DNA of 46,203 nt from Cryomorphaceae bacterium (GCA_021298235.1 JAJTDX010000004.1:1-46203); one strand, 5' to 3'. Shown: positions 8,922-18,888, counted from the stretch's first letter. Notes: a model not told the origin generated them from the letters alone. Program-made: numbers and translations.

Positions 8922-10418
8922 ACGCCACTTTTGAGCTTGTTCAGCATTCATAACACGTGGAAACTTATTTTGTGAACCAGACTTGCCTATATGAGCTAAA
9001 AAATCGTAGAACAGCTGTTCTGAAATGACCGATACACTCGGGGAGTTTAGTGTATATTTTCTTGCTGAGGTATAATCATCATTTAACTGACCAAGTTCCT
9101 TGTCCAGTAAATCACGTAATTTCTCTGAATCTAATAATTCGACGGTTCCCAAATACCACTCATGTCTCAATTGTTCATGGTTTGGAATAATACTAAATTC
9201 AGAAATAGACACTCCTGTTTTTTTGGAAATGTTTTCTACCGCCGCATTAATGTTTTCCAGGGATAAATGCTCCCCTGTCAGACTAAGAAATTGTTTAATT
9301 CTCCCGGTAATTTTTAGTTCTCTGTTTTCGACATTTATGAATCTGACTAGATCTCCTATCACATACCTCCACAAGCCTGCATTTGTTGATATTACAAGCG
9401 CATAATCGACGCCCTCAACAACCTCGCTTAACGTATACGCTGTGTGCCGGTCTATCAATTCGCCATGCTCATCAAAATAGTCGCTGTTAAATGGAATGAA
9501 CTCATAAAACACTCCAGAATTCAACAGTAAAGACATGCCTTCATTGTTTACAGAGCGCTGATAAGCAAAATATCCTTCACTGGCAAGGTAAGTGTCCAAT
9601 AGGTGTATCGGGCGTCCCAAAACCTTGTTCAATCGAGTAATATATGGATCCATGAAAACGCCCCCGTGCACATAAACTGAAAAATTTGGCCATAATTCAT
9701 GAATGTGGTTGAGCTTATATCTCTCAACTATCCGTTCAATTAGCATTATACACCAACTTGGTACCCCCATGATAATGCCAATATTCCAGTCTGGTGCTTT
9801 TTCAACCATTTGTTCAAGCTTGATGTTCCAGTCCTTGATCCCGGCAATCTTATTTCCTGGTTTTGCAAATGGTGTTACCACAAAAGAGGTGTGTTTCTTC
9901 AGTATCCCGCTTAGATCCCCTTCAATGTGTGATTTGCGACGAGTCAACTTTGTACAGCCACCAACCGCGAGCAAGCTGGCAGCGAAAAACTCTTCAGGCA
10001 AATCCAACTCATGAAGTATTGTATATTGTTTCAGGCTCGTCTTCTGGAAGGATCGTATCATCTCATGAGTCACTGGAATTCGTTTGCTGGGAGACCCTGT
10101 GGTACCAGATGACAAGGCAAAGTGCTTAATCCTTCCCGGCCAGATATGGTCCCTCTCTCCTGCGATGGTCCTTCGAAGCCATGATTTATAAAACGTCTCA
10201 TAATCACTAATTGGAACTGTTTTTTGAAATGTTGTCACCATGTCATTGGATTGGAGGGCTTTACTGAACTCATGTGACTCGCCAAAGTTTGTGTGTTTGG
10301 CTTTATCGAGTAGTTTTTGGAGCATTAGCAATTGTTCTGAATACTCTTTTCCTTTATTCTGGTTTCGCTTATATACTAATGCTGTAGTCTTTTTTATCAG
10401 CTTTCCAATGACAGGCAT
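8904..10418 (-). CDS. GH3-family acyl-adenylating enzyme
   Basis: A 504-residue protein of the GH3 auxin-responsive-promoter family, best known as plant acyl-acid amido synthetases and widespread but uncharacterised in Bacteroidota. Three ANL-type ATP/acyl-adenylate motifs are visible: ALSSGTTGSPSKRIPV at about residues 101-116, YLASEGYFAYQ near residue 300, and LWRYVIGDLVRF near 355. The full length matches the family, so it should be active, probably joining a carboxylic acid to an amine through an acyl-AMP intermediate. The substrate is unknown. It is a single gene, divergent from the universal stress gene. Confidence 0.85.
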   Translation of the reverse strand: MPVIGKLIKKTTALVYKRNQNKGKEYSEQLLMLQKLLDKAKHTNFGESHEFSKALQSNDMVTTFQKTVPISDYETFYKSWLRRTIAGERDHIWPGRIKHFALSSGTTGSPSKRIPVTHEMIRSFQKTSLKQYTILHELDLPEEFFAASLLAVGGCTKLTRRKSHIEGDLSGILKKHTSFVVTPFAKPGNKIAGIKDWNIKLEQMVEKAPDWNIGIIMGVPSWCIMLIERIVERYKLNHIHELWPNFSVYVHGGVFMDPYITRLNKVLGRPIHLLDTYLASEGYFAYQRSVNNEGMSLLLNSGVFYEFIPFNSDYFDEHGELIDRHTAYTLSEVVEGVDYALVISTNAGLWRYVIGDLVRFINVENRELKITGRIKQFLSLTGEHLSLENINAAVENISKKTGVSISEFSIIPNHEQLRHEWYLGTVELLDSEKLRDLLDKELGQLNDDYTSARKYTLNSPSVSVISEQLFYDFLAHIGKSGSQNKFPRVMNAEQAQKWRLFLAQ

Positions 10419-10528
10419 ACCTTAAAGTTTTATTTTGTAAAAATACAACGATGGAAATTGTCTTTTATGAAACTTATTGATAATGAAAAAGAATACTTAT
10501 GTTAAAATAAACAAAGCGTGATAATTAT

Positions 10529-10536
10529 TACATTTG
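10529..10536 (+). promoter_or_regulatory. Candidate -7 box for universal stress gene
   Basis: TACATTTG fits the Bacteroidota -7 consensus TAnnTTTG and lies 28 bases before the ATG. I do not see a clean TTG -33 element at the expected spacing. Confidence 0.4.
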
Positions 10537-10564
10537 CAACTGAAACCAGTAATTCCTTTCCATT

Positions 10565-11386
10565 ATGGATAAAAAGAATTTTATCGTTCCTCATGATTTT
10601 ACCGAAGTAGCCGATAATGCATTAGCACATTCAATAGCTACAGCAAGGCCTTTAGGAGCACAAATTTTCGTGCTTCATGTGGTTGCTAAAGAAAAAAATA
10701 TCCGAGAGGCTGAAGAAAAGCTTCGTGAAATTATCGCAGCAAATAGCTCAAGTGGTGTTGAGCTCATTCCGACGGTTCGGGTGGGTAGTATATTTGAAGA
10801 TATTGGTGAGTTTGCCGCGGAACATCATGCCCAACTCATTTTCATGGGAACCCATGGCGCACATGGTTGGCAACACATTACCGGTAGCCACGCACTTAAA
10901 GTGATAACAAGCTCTACCGTACCTTTTATTATCGTTCAAGAAAAAGGAATTAAAGAAACTGGATATGATGACATCGTTGTTCCTATGGATCTTAATAAGG
11001 AAACCAAACAAAAATTAGCCATAGTTGCCAACCTTGCAACATACTTCAAATCCCGCGTGCATGTCATAACACCGGATGAGACAGATGAGTTTTTAAGGCA
11101 TCAGGTAAAGGCAAATATTCAATTTGCCAACAAGTTTTTTTCTGAGCGGGGAATCGAGGTTACAGCGACTCTTGCGCCTTCAAGTGGCTTTGATAAAGAA
11201 GTTGTAAAACACGCTGTAAACATTGATGCAGACCTGATCGCCATCATGAACCTAAACAAAAGCAACTTTTTAGGTAGCATTACGGCAAATTACGAACAAT
11301 ATATTATCACAAACGACGCTAAGATTCCTGCACTTGTAGTGAATCCTGTAGAATCTCCTTACGGACAAAGTGTTTTATTTAGTTAA
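10565..11386 (+). CDS. Tandem universal stress protein (UspA family)
   Basis: A 273-residue protein made of two Usp domains (about 1-143 and 147-273). The first opens KNFIVPHDFTEVADNALAHS and carries a nucleotide-binding-like segment GTHGAHGWQHITGSHALKV. The second opens YDDIVVPMDLNKETKQK and is more diverged (LNKSNFLGSITANYEQYI replaces the glycine motif), so it may be a non-nucleotide-binding partner half. Usp proteins help survival under starvation and stress; the specific role is unknown. It is monocistronic, with a terminator 28 bases downstream. Confidence 0.88.
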   Translation: MDKKNFIVPHDFTEVADNALAHSIATARPLGAQIFVLHVVAKEKNIREAEEKLREIIAANSSSGVELIPTVRVGSIFEDIGEFAAEHHAQLIFMGTHGAHGWQHITGSHALKVITSSTVPFIIVQEKGIKETGYDDIVVPMDLNKETKQKLAIVANLATYFKSRVHVITPDETDEFLRHQVKANIQFANKFFSERGIEVTATLAPSSGFDKEVVKHAVNIDADLIAIMNLNKSNFLGSITANYEQYIITNDAKIPALVVNPVESPYGQSVLFS

Positions 11387-11413
11387 GCCGAATAAACTCG
11401 AAACAAAGGATTT

Positions 11414-11438
11414 GGTGGTTTAGGCCACCATTTTTTTT
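11414..11438 (+). terminator. Terminator between usp and adenylate cyclase genes
   Basis: Stem GGTGG / CCACC with loop TTTAGG, followed by ATTTTTTTT. It serves the plus-strand usp gene. The minus-strand cyclase stop lies 3 bases beyond, so opposing transcripts may share the site. Confidence 0.7.
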
Positions 11439-11440
11439 GC

Positions 11441-14400
11441 CTAATCTATATATTGGTTTTTCTCCAAACGAAGTCGAACCTCATCCAGGTTCTTCAGTTT
11501 TTTATCTTGGCGTGTTTTAATGGATGTTTCTGTAAAATATTTGTGTTGCTCTAGAAACATAATTTGTATTTCATCCCATTTTCTGTCGCTTGAAATCTTA
11601 CCATGATCACGCAGCTCTCTTCTTAATTTATCCGCAATCTCGTGAAAATCTTCCCTGCCTAAATAATCTAGATCAGCGTCACACATAATCTCCTCCAATT
11701 TATTTTTAGGCTGATGTGGTATTTGGGTGACAAAAATCAGCTCTTTAATCTTTGCAATGTGCTGTTCGGTATACCCGTATTTTGGCAGGATTTCCTCGGC
11801 CATACGAGCTCCTACAGGTTCGTTTTTATCATACTGCTCGACAAAACCAGCATCATGATATGTCGCTGCTGACTTTAATAAAAATAAACCTTCATCTGTC
11901 ACACCCTCCATCAAAGCTATACGCTCAACCGCCTTTACCACGTCTCTTGTGTGAGAAATACTATGGTAATGCAACTTATCGGACAGGCCTTTTTCCAACA
12001 CCCTCATAATATGTCGCTCTGCCTTGTAATAATTTATAGAGCTAAAGTGGTGCAGCTCAACAATTTTTTTAAAGCGTTCATTGGGATAAATTCCTTCTCC
12101 GTTTTCAGACAGCTCAGGTTTGATTCTCTCAACGGTATACATATCAATTAAGCCCTTTCCTTTAGACTGTACCTTACCCCTAAAGACACATTCAAAATAC
12201 GGCTCAACATGCAAAAAAGTATTTCCGGAAATAGTAACCTTTCCTGGTTCGCCTAGCATTTCCATACGCTGGGCCTGGTTTACGGTAGATCCCCAGATAT
12301 CATATGCGAGCTTTTGACTGCCAATAACACCTGCGGTAACCTCTCCGGTATTAATTCCGAGTCTAAGCTCCCAATAATCCGTATTATTGATGATGGCGTC
12401 ATTTTTTAATTTACGCATATAATCCTGAATCTGAAGTGCGGCTAGGCAAGTGTCTATTGGATTTGTTCCATTTCGAACAGGAACACCTCCGGCACACATG
12501 TATGCGTCTCCAATTGTTTTTATTTTTTCTAGGCTGTTTTTAACAATGATTTCATCAAACTTTCGAAAATAGACATCAAGGCGTTCCACTAAATCAGACG
12601 GGTTCATATGCTCGGCTATTTTCGTAAACCCAACAAAATCAGTAAACAGGACAGAAACCACTTTATATGCCCTGGCACTGGCCTTTCCTTTATTTTTAAG
12701 CTCCTCAACTGTTTCCGCAGGAATAATGTTTTTAAGTAATTTTTCAGATTTATCTTTTTCTATCTGAAGTAGCCGCTGTTGTTCTTCTACTTTTGTTTTC
12801 TCCTCTTCAAGCTGTTTTTTCTGGCTTTCGATCTTTTCGTTCTGCATTCGTATTTCTCTGGTTCGGTCGGCAATCTTCATTTCGAGTTTAACCTGTTCCC
12901 TGCGCTCATAATCTACTCTTTTGCGAACGGCCCAAATGATAAGTACAACTCCAATTAAACTCGATAAAGAAATAAACCACCAGCTCGCCCAATAAGGAGG
13001 GGTAATTACTATTACCAATTTAGCGGGTTGTCCCCACGGTCCCTCTCCTACGCGAGCATATACATACAACACATATTCCCCGGAGGATAGTGCATTAAAT
13101 CGTATCTCATTGGTGGGGCCCAAAAATAATTCTCCCTCATCTGAGCCCTCCAAACGGTACTTGTAATTTATCTGGTCAGGGTTACTAATATCAGACGGCT
13201 GAAACCTCAATGTAAAGCTTCGTTGACGGTAACTCAACTCTATTCCGGAAGAGGCAGAAATAGGCGTTTTAAGGGGGGATCCTTTTTCTCCGGGGCGCAA
13301 CCAGGACTTATCAAACTTAAATTTGGTAATGAAAACATCTATTTTTCTCGAATAAGAGCTCAATTCCTGTGGGTCAAAATAATTATAGCCGTAAATACCT
13401 CCAAAATAGAGCTCCCCGCTCTCAGAATTTAAATATGCCCCAAGGTTGAATTCATTGCTCATCAACCCATCTTTTTCCGTGAAGTTTGAAAATTTACCTG
13501 ATCTCGGGTCAAAACATGAAAGGCCTTTATTGGTGCTCATCCAAAGTTTACCTGATTTATCCTTCAACACCGAATAAACGACATTATTCGGTAGACCATC
13601 TTTTTTTGTGTAAAAACGAGCCTTTCCTGTTTTATGATTAATATGTATTAACCCTGATCCAAACGTTCCCATCCAAAACTCATTCGGCCCTGTCTGACAT
13701 ATACTGCTTATGTAATCTTTGGAGTTTTTTAATAACTTGGAGTTGTGTACATATGGAACTATTTTACGTTCGCCGTTGACTAATTTTAATTGGCTTAGTT
13801 CTCCTGAACTCGTAGCAAACCACACCTTTCCTTGAGAATCTTTAAATATAACCCTGCAAGCGCCTGCTGTTATAGTATTGTCAGGATCCTTAGAATCATG
13901 TTCAAAAACTTGTGTTTTTCTGGTTTTTAAATTGAAATAAAATACCCCTGCCTTTGTACCTAAAAAGTATTCATTTTCCTTCCATTTCAAAATGGTGTAC
14001 ACTCGTTTTTGACGAATAAATTCTTCGTTTTTCAAAAACGGGATTTGAGAATACGTGTATGAGTTCGGACCATAGACGTTTAATTCAAAAAATCCATCCG
14101 AACAGCCAACAAACATTTTGTTTTTATTGACAACCTGGATACTGTGAATAACCGTTTCGATTACCTCAGTAGAGCTTGCTAGAGCAGGGGTTCTGTAAAA
14201 TTGGTCAAACCTTCCTGTTGCTCGATCAAACCGAGAAACGCCAACATCTGTTCCAATGTATACCAGGGTTCCATCCTCATCCTCCGCAAAGCTCCAAACG
14301 TTCGGGTTTGGAATTCCTTGTGCCAAATTCGCGCTCGGACCTATGCCCAATATTCCTTGTCTGGAAGGATTAAAACTAGATAAACCCCTTTCTGTTCCGA

Positions 14401-15346
14401 TCCAAAATGTACCCGTCGCATCCCGAAACAAGACGTTAATATCGTTGAACAACAAGGCGTGTTTCTGGAACATATCCTGCACACTATTGTAATATCTACC
14501 ATCTGGAGTAATAGTAATTAAACCCGCGTTGGTTGTTCCTATATACCAATAATTATTGGCAGACTTATAAATATCAGAAACACTCAATACCCCAAAGCGT
14601 TCATTCAACCCGGGAAAAGCAGCCCTGACTGCTTTTGTTTGTGTGGAATACTGAAATATTCCCTGATTTGTACCAAGTAAAACTTTTTCTTTATCCCCTT
14701 GAACAATCCTCAGGATATTCATTTCTCCTGCTGCCTGTGTTGGAAAAATTATTTTTTCGGCGGAAGAGCGAGAAGTGTTAATTACAAATAACCCCTTATC
14801 CTCTGTGCTGATAAACACGGTGTTGTCTTCGGCAACATTCAGTAAGAGGATTTTTTTTGACTCCAGAAGATGGGCATAGCTTTTAAAAGACTTATTCAAA
14901 GTATCAAAAGTTAGCACACCTTTGTTTGTAGTGCCAAGCCAAATAAATCCGTTTTTATCCTGAGAAATACTTTCTATGGAAAGTGCTGTTTTTCCCTTTG
15001 GTGAATAGGTAGTAAACCTCTCGTTTACTGGATTATATACTGTAAGTCCGTTTGTTGTGCCAAACCAAAGCCTTCCATCTGATGCTTTGAATGAAGATTT
15101 AATATATTCACTCTCTAAACCTTTTGTGTCGTCGGAGGTAAACACCTCGAATGATTTACCATCAAACCTGTTCAGACCATCTTGTGTACCAATCCAAAGT
15201 GAATTGTTATCGTCTTGAACAATACAGGATACCGAGCTTTGAGAAAGACCGTCATTAATGGTATAATTCCGAAAACGGTAGACGGACTGGCCGAATGTAA
15301 CAAACGACCAAACTATAACAAGAACTATCTGTGATAGTCTGATCAT
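11441..15346 (-). CDS. Reg_prop/Y_Y_Y sensor fused to adenylate cyclase and HD domain
   Basis: A 1301-residue protein. Order: signal peptide (1-20); a periplasmic propeller of Reg_prop repeats (about 25-690, with repeated GLWIGTxxGL-like units such as LWIGTQDGLNRF and LWFGTTNGLTVY); a Y_Y_Y domain (about 697-782); one transmembrane helix (about 785-805); a coiled coil (805-880); a class III nucleotide cyclase domain (about 890-1072); and an HD phosphohydrolase-like domain (about 1110-1260; SHTRDVV, YHDAGF, CDADLDYLG). Cyclase metal Asp residues are in LFTDFVGFT and KTIGDAYM. The Lys of KTIGD and the Asp of YDIWGSTVN are the ATP-specifying pair, and VNQAQRM supplies the transition-state Asn/Arg, so cAMP rather than cGMP is predicted. 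The start overlaps the ferritin stop (ATGA), implying translational coupling. The HD domain could degrade a nucleotide, possibly its own product, but that is inference. Confidence 0.9.
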   Translation of the reverse strand: MIRLSQIVLVIVWSFVTFGQSVYRFRNYTINDGLSQSSVSCIVQDDNNSLWIGTQDGLNRFDGKSFEVFTSDDTKGLESEYIKSSFKASDGRLWFGTTNGLTVYNPVNERFTTYSPKGKTALSIESISQDKNGFIWLGTTNKGVLTFDTLNKSFKSYAHLLESKKILLLNVAEDNTVFISTEDKGLFVINTSRSSAEKIIFPTQAAGEMNILRIVQGDKEKVLLGTNQGIFQYSTQTKAVRAAFPGLNERFGVLSVSDIYKSANNYWYIGTTNAGLITITPDGRYYNSVQDMFQKHALLFNDINVLFRDATGTFWIGTERGLSSFNPSRQGILGIGPSANLAQGIPNPNVWSFAEDEDGTLVYIGTDVGVSRFDRATGRFDQFYRTPALASSTEVIETVIHSIQVVNKNKMFVGCSDGFFELNVYGPNSYTYSQIPFLKNEEFIRQKRVYTILKWKENEYFLGTKAGVFYFNLKTRKTQVFEHDSKDPDNTITAGACRVIFKDSQGKVWFATSSGELSQLKLVNGERKIVPYVHNSKLLKNSKDYISSICQTGPNEFWMGTFGSGLIHINHKTGKARFYTKKDGLPNNVVYSVLKDKSGKLWMSTNKGLSCFDPRSGKFSNFTEKDGLMSNEFNLGAYLNSESGELYFGGIYGYNYFDPQELSSYSRKIDVFITKFKFDKSWLRPGEKGSPLKTPISASSGIELSYRQRSFTLRFQPSDISNPDQINYKYRLEGSDEGELFLGPTNEIRFNALSSGEYVLYVYARVGEGPWGQPAKLVIVITPPYWASWWFISLSSLIGVVLIIWAVRKRVDYERREQVKLEMKIADRTREIRMQNEKIESQKKQLEEEKTKVEEQQRLLQIEKDKSEKLLKNIIPAETVEELKNKGKASARAYKVVSVLFTDFVGFTKIAEHMNPSDLVERLDVYFRKFDEIIVKNSLEKIKTIGDAYMCAGGVPVRNGTNPIDTCLAALQIQDYMRKLKNDAIINNTDYWELRLGINTGEVTAGVIGSQKLAYDIWGSTVNQAQRMEMLGEPGKVTISGNTFLHVEPYFECVFRGKVQSKGKGLIDMYTVERIKPELSENGEGIYPNERFKKIVELHHFSSINYYKAERHIMRVLEKGLSDKLHYHSISHTRDVVKAVERIALMEGVTDEGLFLLKSAATYHDAGFVEQYDKNEPVGARMAEEILPKYGYTEQHIAKIKELIFVTQIPHQPKNKLEEIMCDADLDYLGREDFHEIADKLRRELRDHGKISSDRKWDEIQIMFLEQHKYFTETSIKTRQDKKLKNLDEVRLRLEKNQYID

Positions 15347-15855
15347 TGTCCTTGTTCCGGAGAAGCAGTTGCGACCGCATTTTCAAGGTCTCTGTCAAAC
15401 ATGTACATTCCGCCTTTATCTCCTCCGATTAACTTCAATTTATCTAAAACAGATCGTGCCAAAGCTTCTTCTTCAAGTTGTTCTGAAACATACCATTGAA
15501 CAAAGTTGTGTGTAGTATAATCCTTTTCCTGCAAACAAATATCTACAAGGTTATTAATGCTTTCAGTTACGGCTATTTCATGTTGTAGCAATAGTTCAAA
15601 TACCTTTTCTAGGTGATCAAAACTTTTCGGTGGTTGCTCTATCGACGGTATTTCAGCTCTTCCGCCTCTTTCATTTACAAATTTTATAAGTTTCAACATA
15701 TGAAACCGCTCTTCATCTGAATGAGTATACATAAATTTTGCAGTGCCATTTAACCCATTGTTTTCTGCCCATGAGGCCATAGCGAGATAATATTGTGATG
15801 AAGATGCTTCTTTTTGTATTTGTTCGTTCAATGCTTTTTCTACACGAGGATTCAT
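15343..15855 (-). CDS. ftn: Ferritin
   Basis: A 170-residue non-haem ferritin starting MNPRVEKALNEQIQKEASSS. Ferroxidase ligands are recognisable: Glu in the first helix, ESHxx-type SDEERFHMLKL in the second, and QLEEEALARSVLD in the fourth. It stores iron as a 24-mer cage in the cytoplasm. The open frame extends to 15909, but the extra 18 residues are not ferritin-like, so the ATG at 15855 is preferred. It is the first gene of a two-gene unit with the cyclase, overlapping by 4 bp, which is an unusual pairing. Confidence 0.9.
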   Translation of the reverse strand: MNPRVEKALNEQIQKEASSSQYYLAMASWAENNGLNGTAKFMYTHSDEERFHMLKLIKFVNERGGRAEIPSIEQPPKSFDHLEKVFELLLQHEIAVTESINNLVDICLQEKDYTTHNFVQWYVSEQLEEEALARSVLDKLKLIGGDKGGMYMFDRDLENAVATASPEQGQ

Positions 15856-15964
15856 AAGGACTGTTTTTGATTTTATGGCTAAATTTAAGGATTTGACAGA
15901 ACTCTTCAATATCTCTTAAACAGGAAACTCCTAAAATTAGTCGAATAAAGATTAAATTCGTGTG

Positions 15965-18103
15965 ATGTCAAGAAAAAAGAAACAAAAAGGTCCCGGAAAA
16001 ATGAGGGCCAGCATGACACACATTATTCGAAAAGTGTTTCATAACAATCCAGAAAGTGTATTGACTCACAAACAAGTATGTACACTTATTGATTTACGTG
16101 AAAATGCACTAAGGAAACTGGCTTTTGATGTGCTGCAAGAGCTTTCTTTAAATGGGGAGCTCAACAGAAATTCCCATGGTGTGTTTTCTTTAAATACCAG
16201 TATAGAAGGAGTAATAGGAATTTTAGAATTAACTGCGCGTGGAGCTGGGTTTGTAATTCCTGAAGATGGTTCAGAAGATCTTTTCATTGCACCACATCAT
16301 ATCGGTCAATCTTTAAATGGGGATAAAGTCAAAATCAGAATACTAAAAAAGGGAAACGGTAGGCGTGAAGGGGAAATAATTGAAGTTCTGGAGCGTGAAA
16401 AAACCCAATTTGTTGGAACAATAGAAATGCATGATAAGTTTGCTTTTCTTATTCCTGATAATCTCAAAGCAGGTACAGATATCTATATTTCTAAAGAAAA
16501 ACTGAATGGTGCGGTCCATGGTGACAAAGCTTTGGTAAGAATAACAGTATGGCCAAAATCCTCATCTAGTCCCTACGGTGAAGTGATAGAAGTACTTGGT
16601 AAACCTGGGTCGAACGACACAGAAATGATCAGTATTTTGTGTAATCACGGAATAGATTTTAAATTTCCACAAGACGTACTGGATGAAGCAGAAACCATTG
16701 GAATGTCACTGGATGAGACAGAAATTGCAAAACGTCGAGACTTTAGAGAAATACTAACATTTACAATAGATCCTGTTGACGCCAAGGATTTCGACGATGC
16801 GCTTTCTTTTAAAAAACTGGAAAATGGAAATATCGAACTTGGTATTCATATTGCTGATGTTAGCCATTATGTTAGGCCTGGAACAGCCCTGGATAAAGAA
16901 GCTTTAAAGAGATCAAACTCTGTTTATTTGGTTGACAGAGTTATTCCAATGCTTCCCGAACAACTCTCAAACATGGCTTGTTCATTGCGGCCTAAAGAAG
17001 ATAAATACAGTTTTTCGGCAGTATTTGAAGTGGATTCAACAGGCAAAATATATAATGAGTGGTTTGGAAGAACGGTTATTCATTCCAATCGTCGCTACAG
17101 CTATGAAGAGGCTCAGGAAATCCTCGAAGGAGGAGATGGAGATTATAAAGAAGAACTTCTCTTATTGGATAAAATAGCCAAGAGTTTAAGACAAAAAAGA
17201 TTGAAAGCCGGGGCACTTAGTATAGAATCAGAAGAAATTCGTTTTAAACTGAATGAGAATGGCGATCCTGTGGATGTATTAGTTAAAACATCTAAAGATG
17301 CGCACAAGTTAATAGAAGAATTCATGCTACTTGCTAACCGGCGTATTGCTCTATTTGTTGGTAAGCCAGAAAAAGGGAAAGATGGTATTCCTTTCGTTTT
17401 TAGGGTACATGATAAACCGGATCTGGCAAAAATTGCTTTATTTAATGTGTTCATTGGAAAGTTTGGTTATGAATTGGAATTCTCTCATCCTGATCAAATT
17501 GCAAAAAGTATAAATGCACTTCTTGAAGATATTCGGTTAAAAAACGAATACTCACTAATTCAAACGATGGCAATTCGATCGATGGCAAAAGCATCCTACG
17601 ACACCACCAATATTGGTCACTATGGGTTGGCGTTTGATTTTTACACTCATTTTACATCCCCGATTCGAAGATATGCTGACTTGGTAGTTCATAGAATATT
17701 ACAAGAAACACTCGATCACGACAAACACCGATATGGCAAAGATCTCAATGATATCTGTAAACGTATTTCAAGAATGGAACGAAAAGCTACTGAAGCGGAA
17801 CGGGAATCTACACGCTTCTTTCAAACACTTTATGTTCAGGAATATATAGGAGAAGAATTTTCAGGAACCGTATCCGGACTAGCGGAATTCGGTTTATTTG
17901 TGCGTATGGATGATAATTACTGTGAAGGAATGGTTCCTATGAATGACATTCCAGGAGATCGGTTTTACTTCGATGCAGAAAAATTCAGAGTGATCGGTTC
18001 AAAAACTAAGAAAGAATACAATTTTGGAGATAAAGTTCGAGTTCGAATTTACGAGGTACACCCAAGGAAACGTCAAATCGATTTAGAAATAATAGAAAGT
18101 TAA
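15965..18103 (+). CDS. rnr: Ribonuclease R
   Basis: A 712-residue exoribonuclease of the RNase II/R family. There is a Lys-rich basic start (MSRKKKQKGPGKM), a winged-helix-like N-domain, cold-shock domains, the RNB catalytic core (TIDPVDAKDFDDALSF, about residue 270, with the metal-binding Asp cluster) and a C-terminal S1 domain (GTVSGLAEFGLFVRM). It degrades structured RNA 3'-5' and takes part in rRNA and tmRNA-linked quality control. A GTG three bases upstream is in frame; I chose the ATG at 15965. Its stop and that of the convergent LytTR gene share the same TTAA. Confidence 0.95.
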   Translation: MSRKKKQKGPGKMRASMTHIIRKVFHNNPESVLTHKQVCTLIDLRENALRKLAFDVLQELSLNGELNRNSHGVFSLNTSIEGVIGILELTARGAGFVIPEDGSEDLFIAPHHIGQSLNGDKVKIRILKKGNGRREGEIIEVLEREKTQFVGTIEMHDKFAFLIPDNLKAGTDIYISKEKLNGAVHGDKALVRITVWPKSSSSPYGEVIEVLGKPGSNDTEMISILCNHGIDFKFPQDVLDEAETIGMSLDETEIAKRRDFREILTFTIDPVDAKDFDDALSFKKLENGNIELGIHIADVSHYVRPGTALDKEALKRSNSVYLVDRVIPMLPEQLSNMACSLRPKEDKYSFSAVFEVDSTGKIYNEWFGRTVIHSNRRYSYEEAQEILEGGDGDYKEELLLLDKIAKSLRQKRLKAGALSIESEEIRFKLNENGDPVDVLVKTSKDAHKLIEEFMLLANRRIALFVGKPEKGKDGIPFVFRVHDKPDLAKIALFNVFIGKFGYELEFSHPDQIAKSINALLEDIRLKNEYSLIQTMAIRSMAKASYDTTNIGHYGLAFDFYTHFTSPIRRYADLVVHRILQETLDHDKHRYGKDLNDICKRISRMERKATEAERESTRFFQTLYVQEYIGEEFSGTVSGLAEFGLFVRMDDNYCEGMVPMNDIPGDRFYFDAEKFRVIGSKTKKEYNFGDKVRVRIYEVHPRKRQIDLEIIES

Positions 18104-18855
18104 ACGAGTTTGATTCGTTGATTCAGTTCTTCGCGGTAAGATCCACCAATAGGAATAACTTTTTTATCCTTTTCCAGATTCATGTTCGGAAATTCAATAG
18201 AGGCGATTTTATCTAACCGTACAATAAACGATCTGTGAACACGAATAAACTCACTAGAACCTAACTTACTTTCGATATCCTTCATAGTTGAGTGAACAGT
18301 ATATCTTGTATCTATCGTATGGATCAAAACATAATCTTTTAACGCTTCAACGTAATAAATATCATTTGTCTTAAGCTTGATTAACTTACTGTTGGATTTG
18401 ACAAAAATAAAGTCTTTGGAAGCGTCTTTGTTTTCAATAATGGCATACAAAAAATCGCGCTCTCTCCGTATAACCTTTTCTTTCTCGTATTTGTAAACAG
18501 CAACCTCAATAGACGTCTGTAAATCTATCTCTTTGAAAGGTTTGATTATATACCCATATGGTTCAGCTATTTTGGCTTTCTCTAAAGTTGCTTGGTCTGC
18601 ATATGCCGTAAGAAAAATAACTGGAGAAGCAAATTCATCTCTTAACCTAATTGCTGTTTCTATACCATTGATGGGGCCTTTCAACATAATATCCATAAGC
18701 ACTAAATCAGGATCTTCGGCTAAGGTCAATTCAATTGCCCGTTCACCTGTTGATGCTATTCCACATACTTCGTAACCAAGCTTTTCGAGGCTAAACTGAA
18801 TGTCTTTAGCTACGATCGATTCATCTTCAACTACAAGTATTTTTATTCTGGACAT
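18100..18855 (-). CDS. LytTR-family response regulator
   Basis: A 251-residue protein starting MSRIKILVVEDESIVAKDIQ. The receiver domain (4-122) has acidic residues at EDE, the phosphoacceptor Asp55 in LVLMDIM, Thr in VIFLTAYAD and Lys in IIKPF. A short linker leads to a LytTR DNA-binding domain (about 155-250; FIRVHRSFIVRLDKI is the conserved strand-loop). LytTR regulators bind short direct repeats. No histidine kinase is adjacent, so it is an orphan in this window. The open frame extends 12 residues upstream (to 18891), but that part overlaps the likely promoter box. Confidence 0.92.
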   Translation of the reverse strand: MSRIKILVVEDESIVAKDIQFSLEKLGYEVCGIASTGERAIELTLAEDPDLVLMDIMLKGPINGIETAIRLRDEFASPVIFLTAYADQATLEKAKIAEPYGYIIKPFKEIDLQTSIEVAVYKYEKEKVIRRERDFLYAIIENKDASKDFIFVKSNSKLIKLKTNDIYYVEALKDYVLIHTIDTRYTVHSTMKDIESKLGSSEFIRVHRSFIVRLDKIASIEFPNMNLEKDKKVIPIGGSYREELNQRIKLV

Positions 18856-18888
18856 ATCGGTACGTAGATTAAGGTAAATGCACCTATC

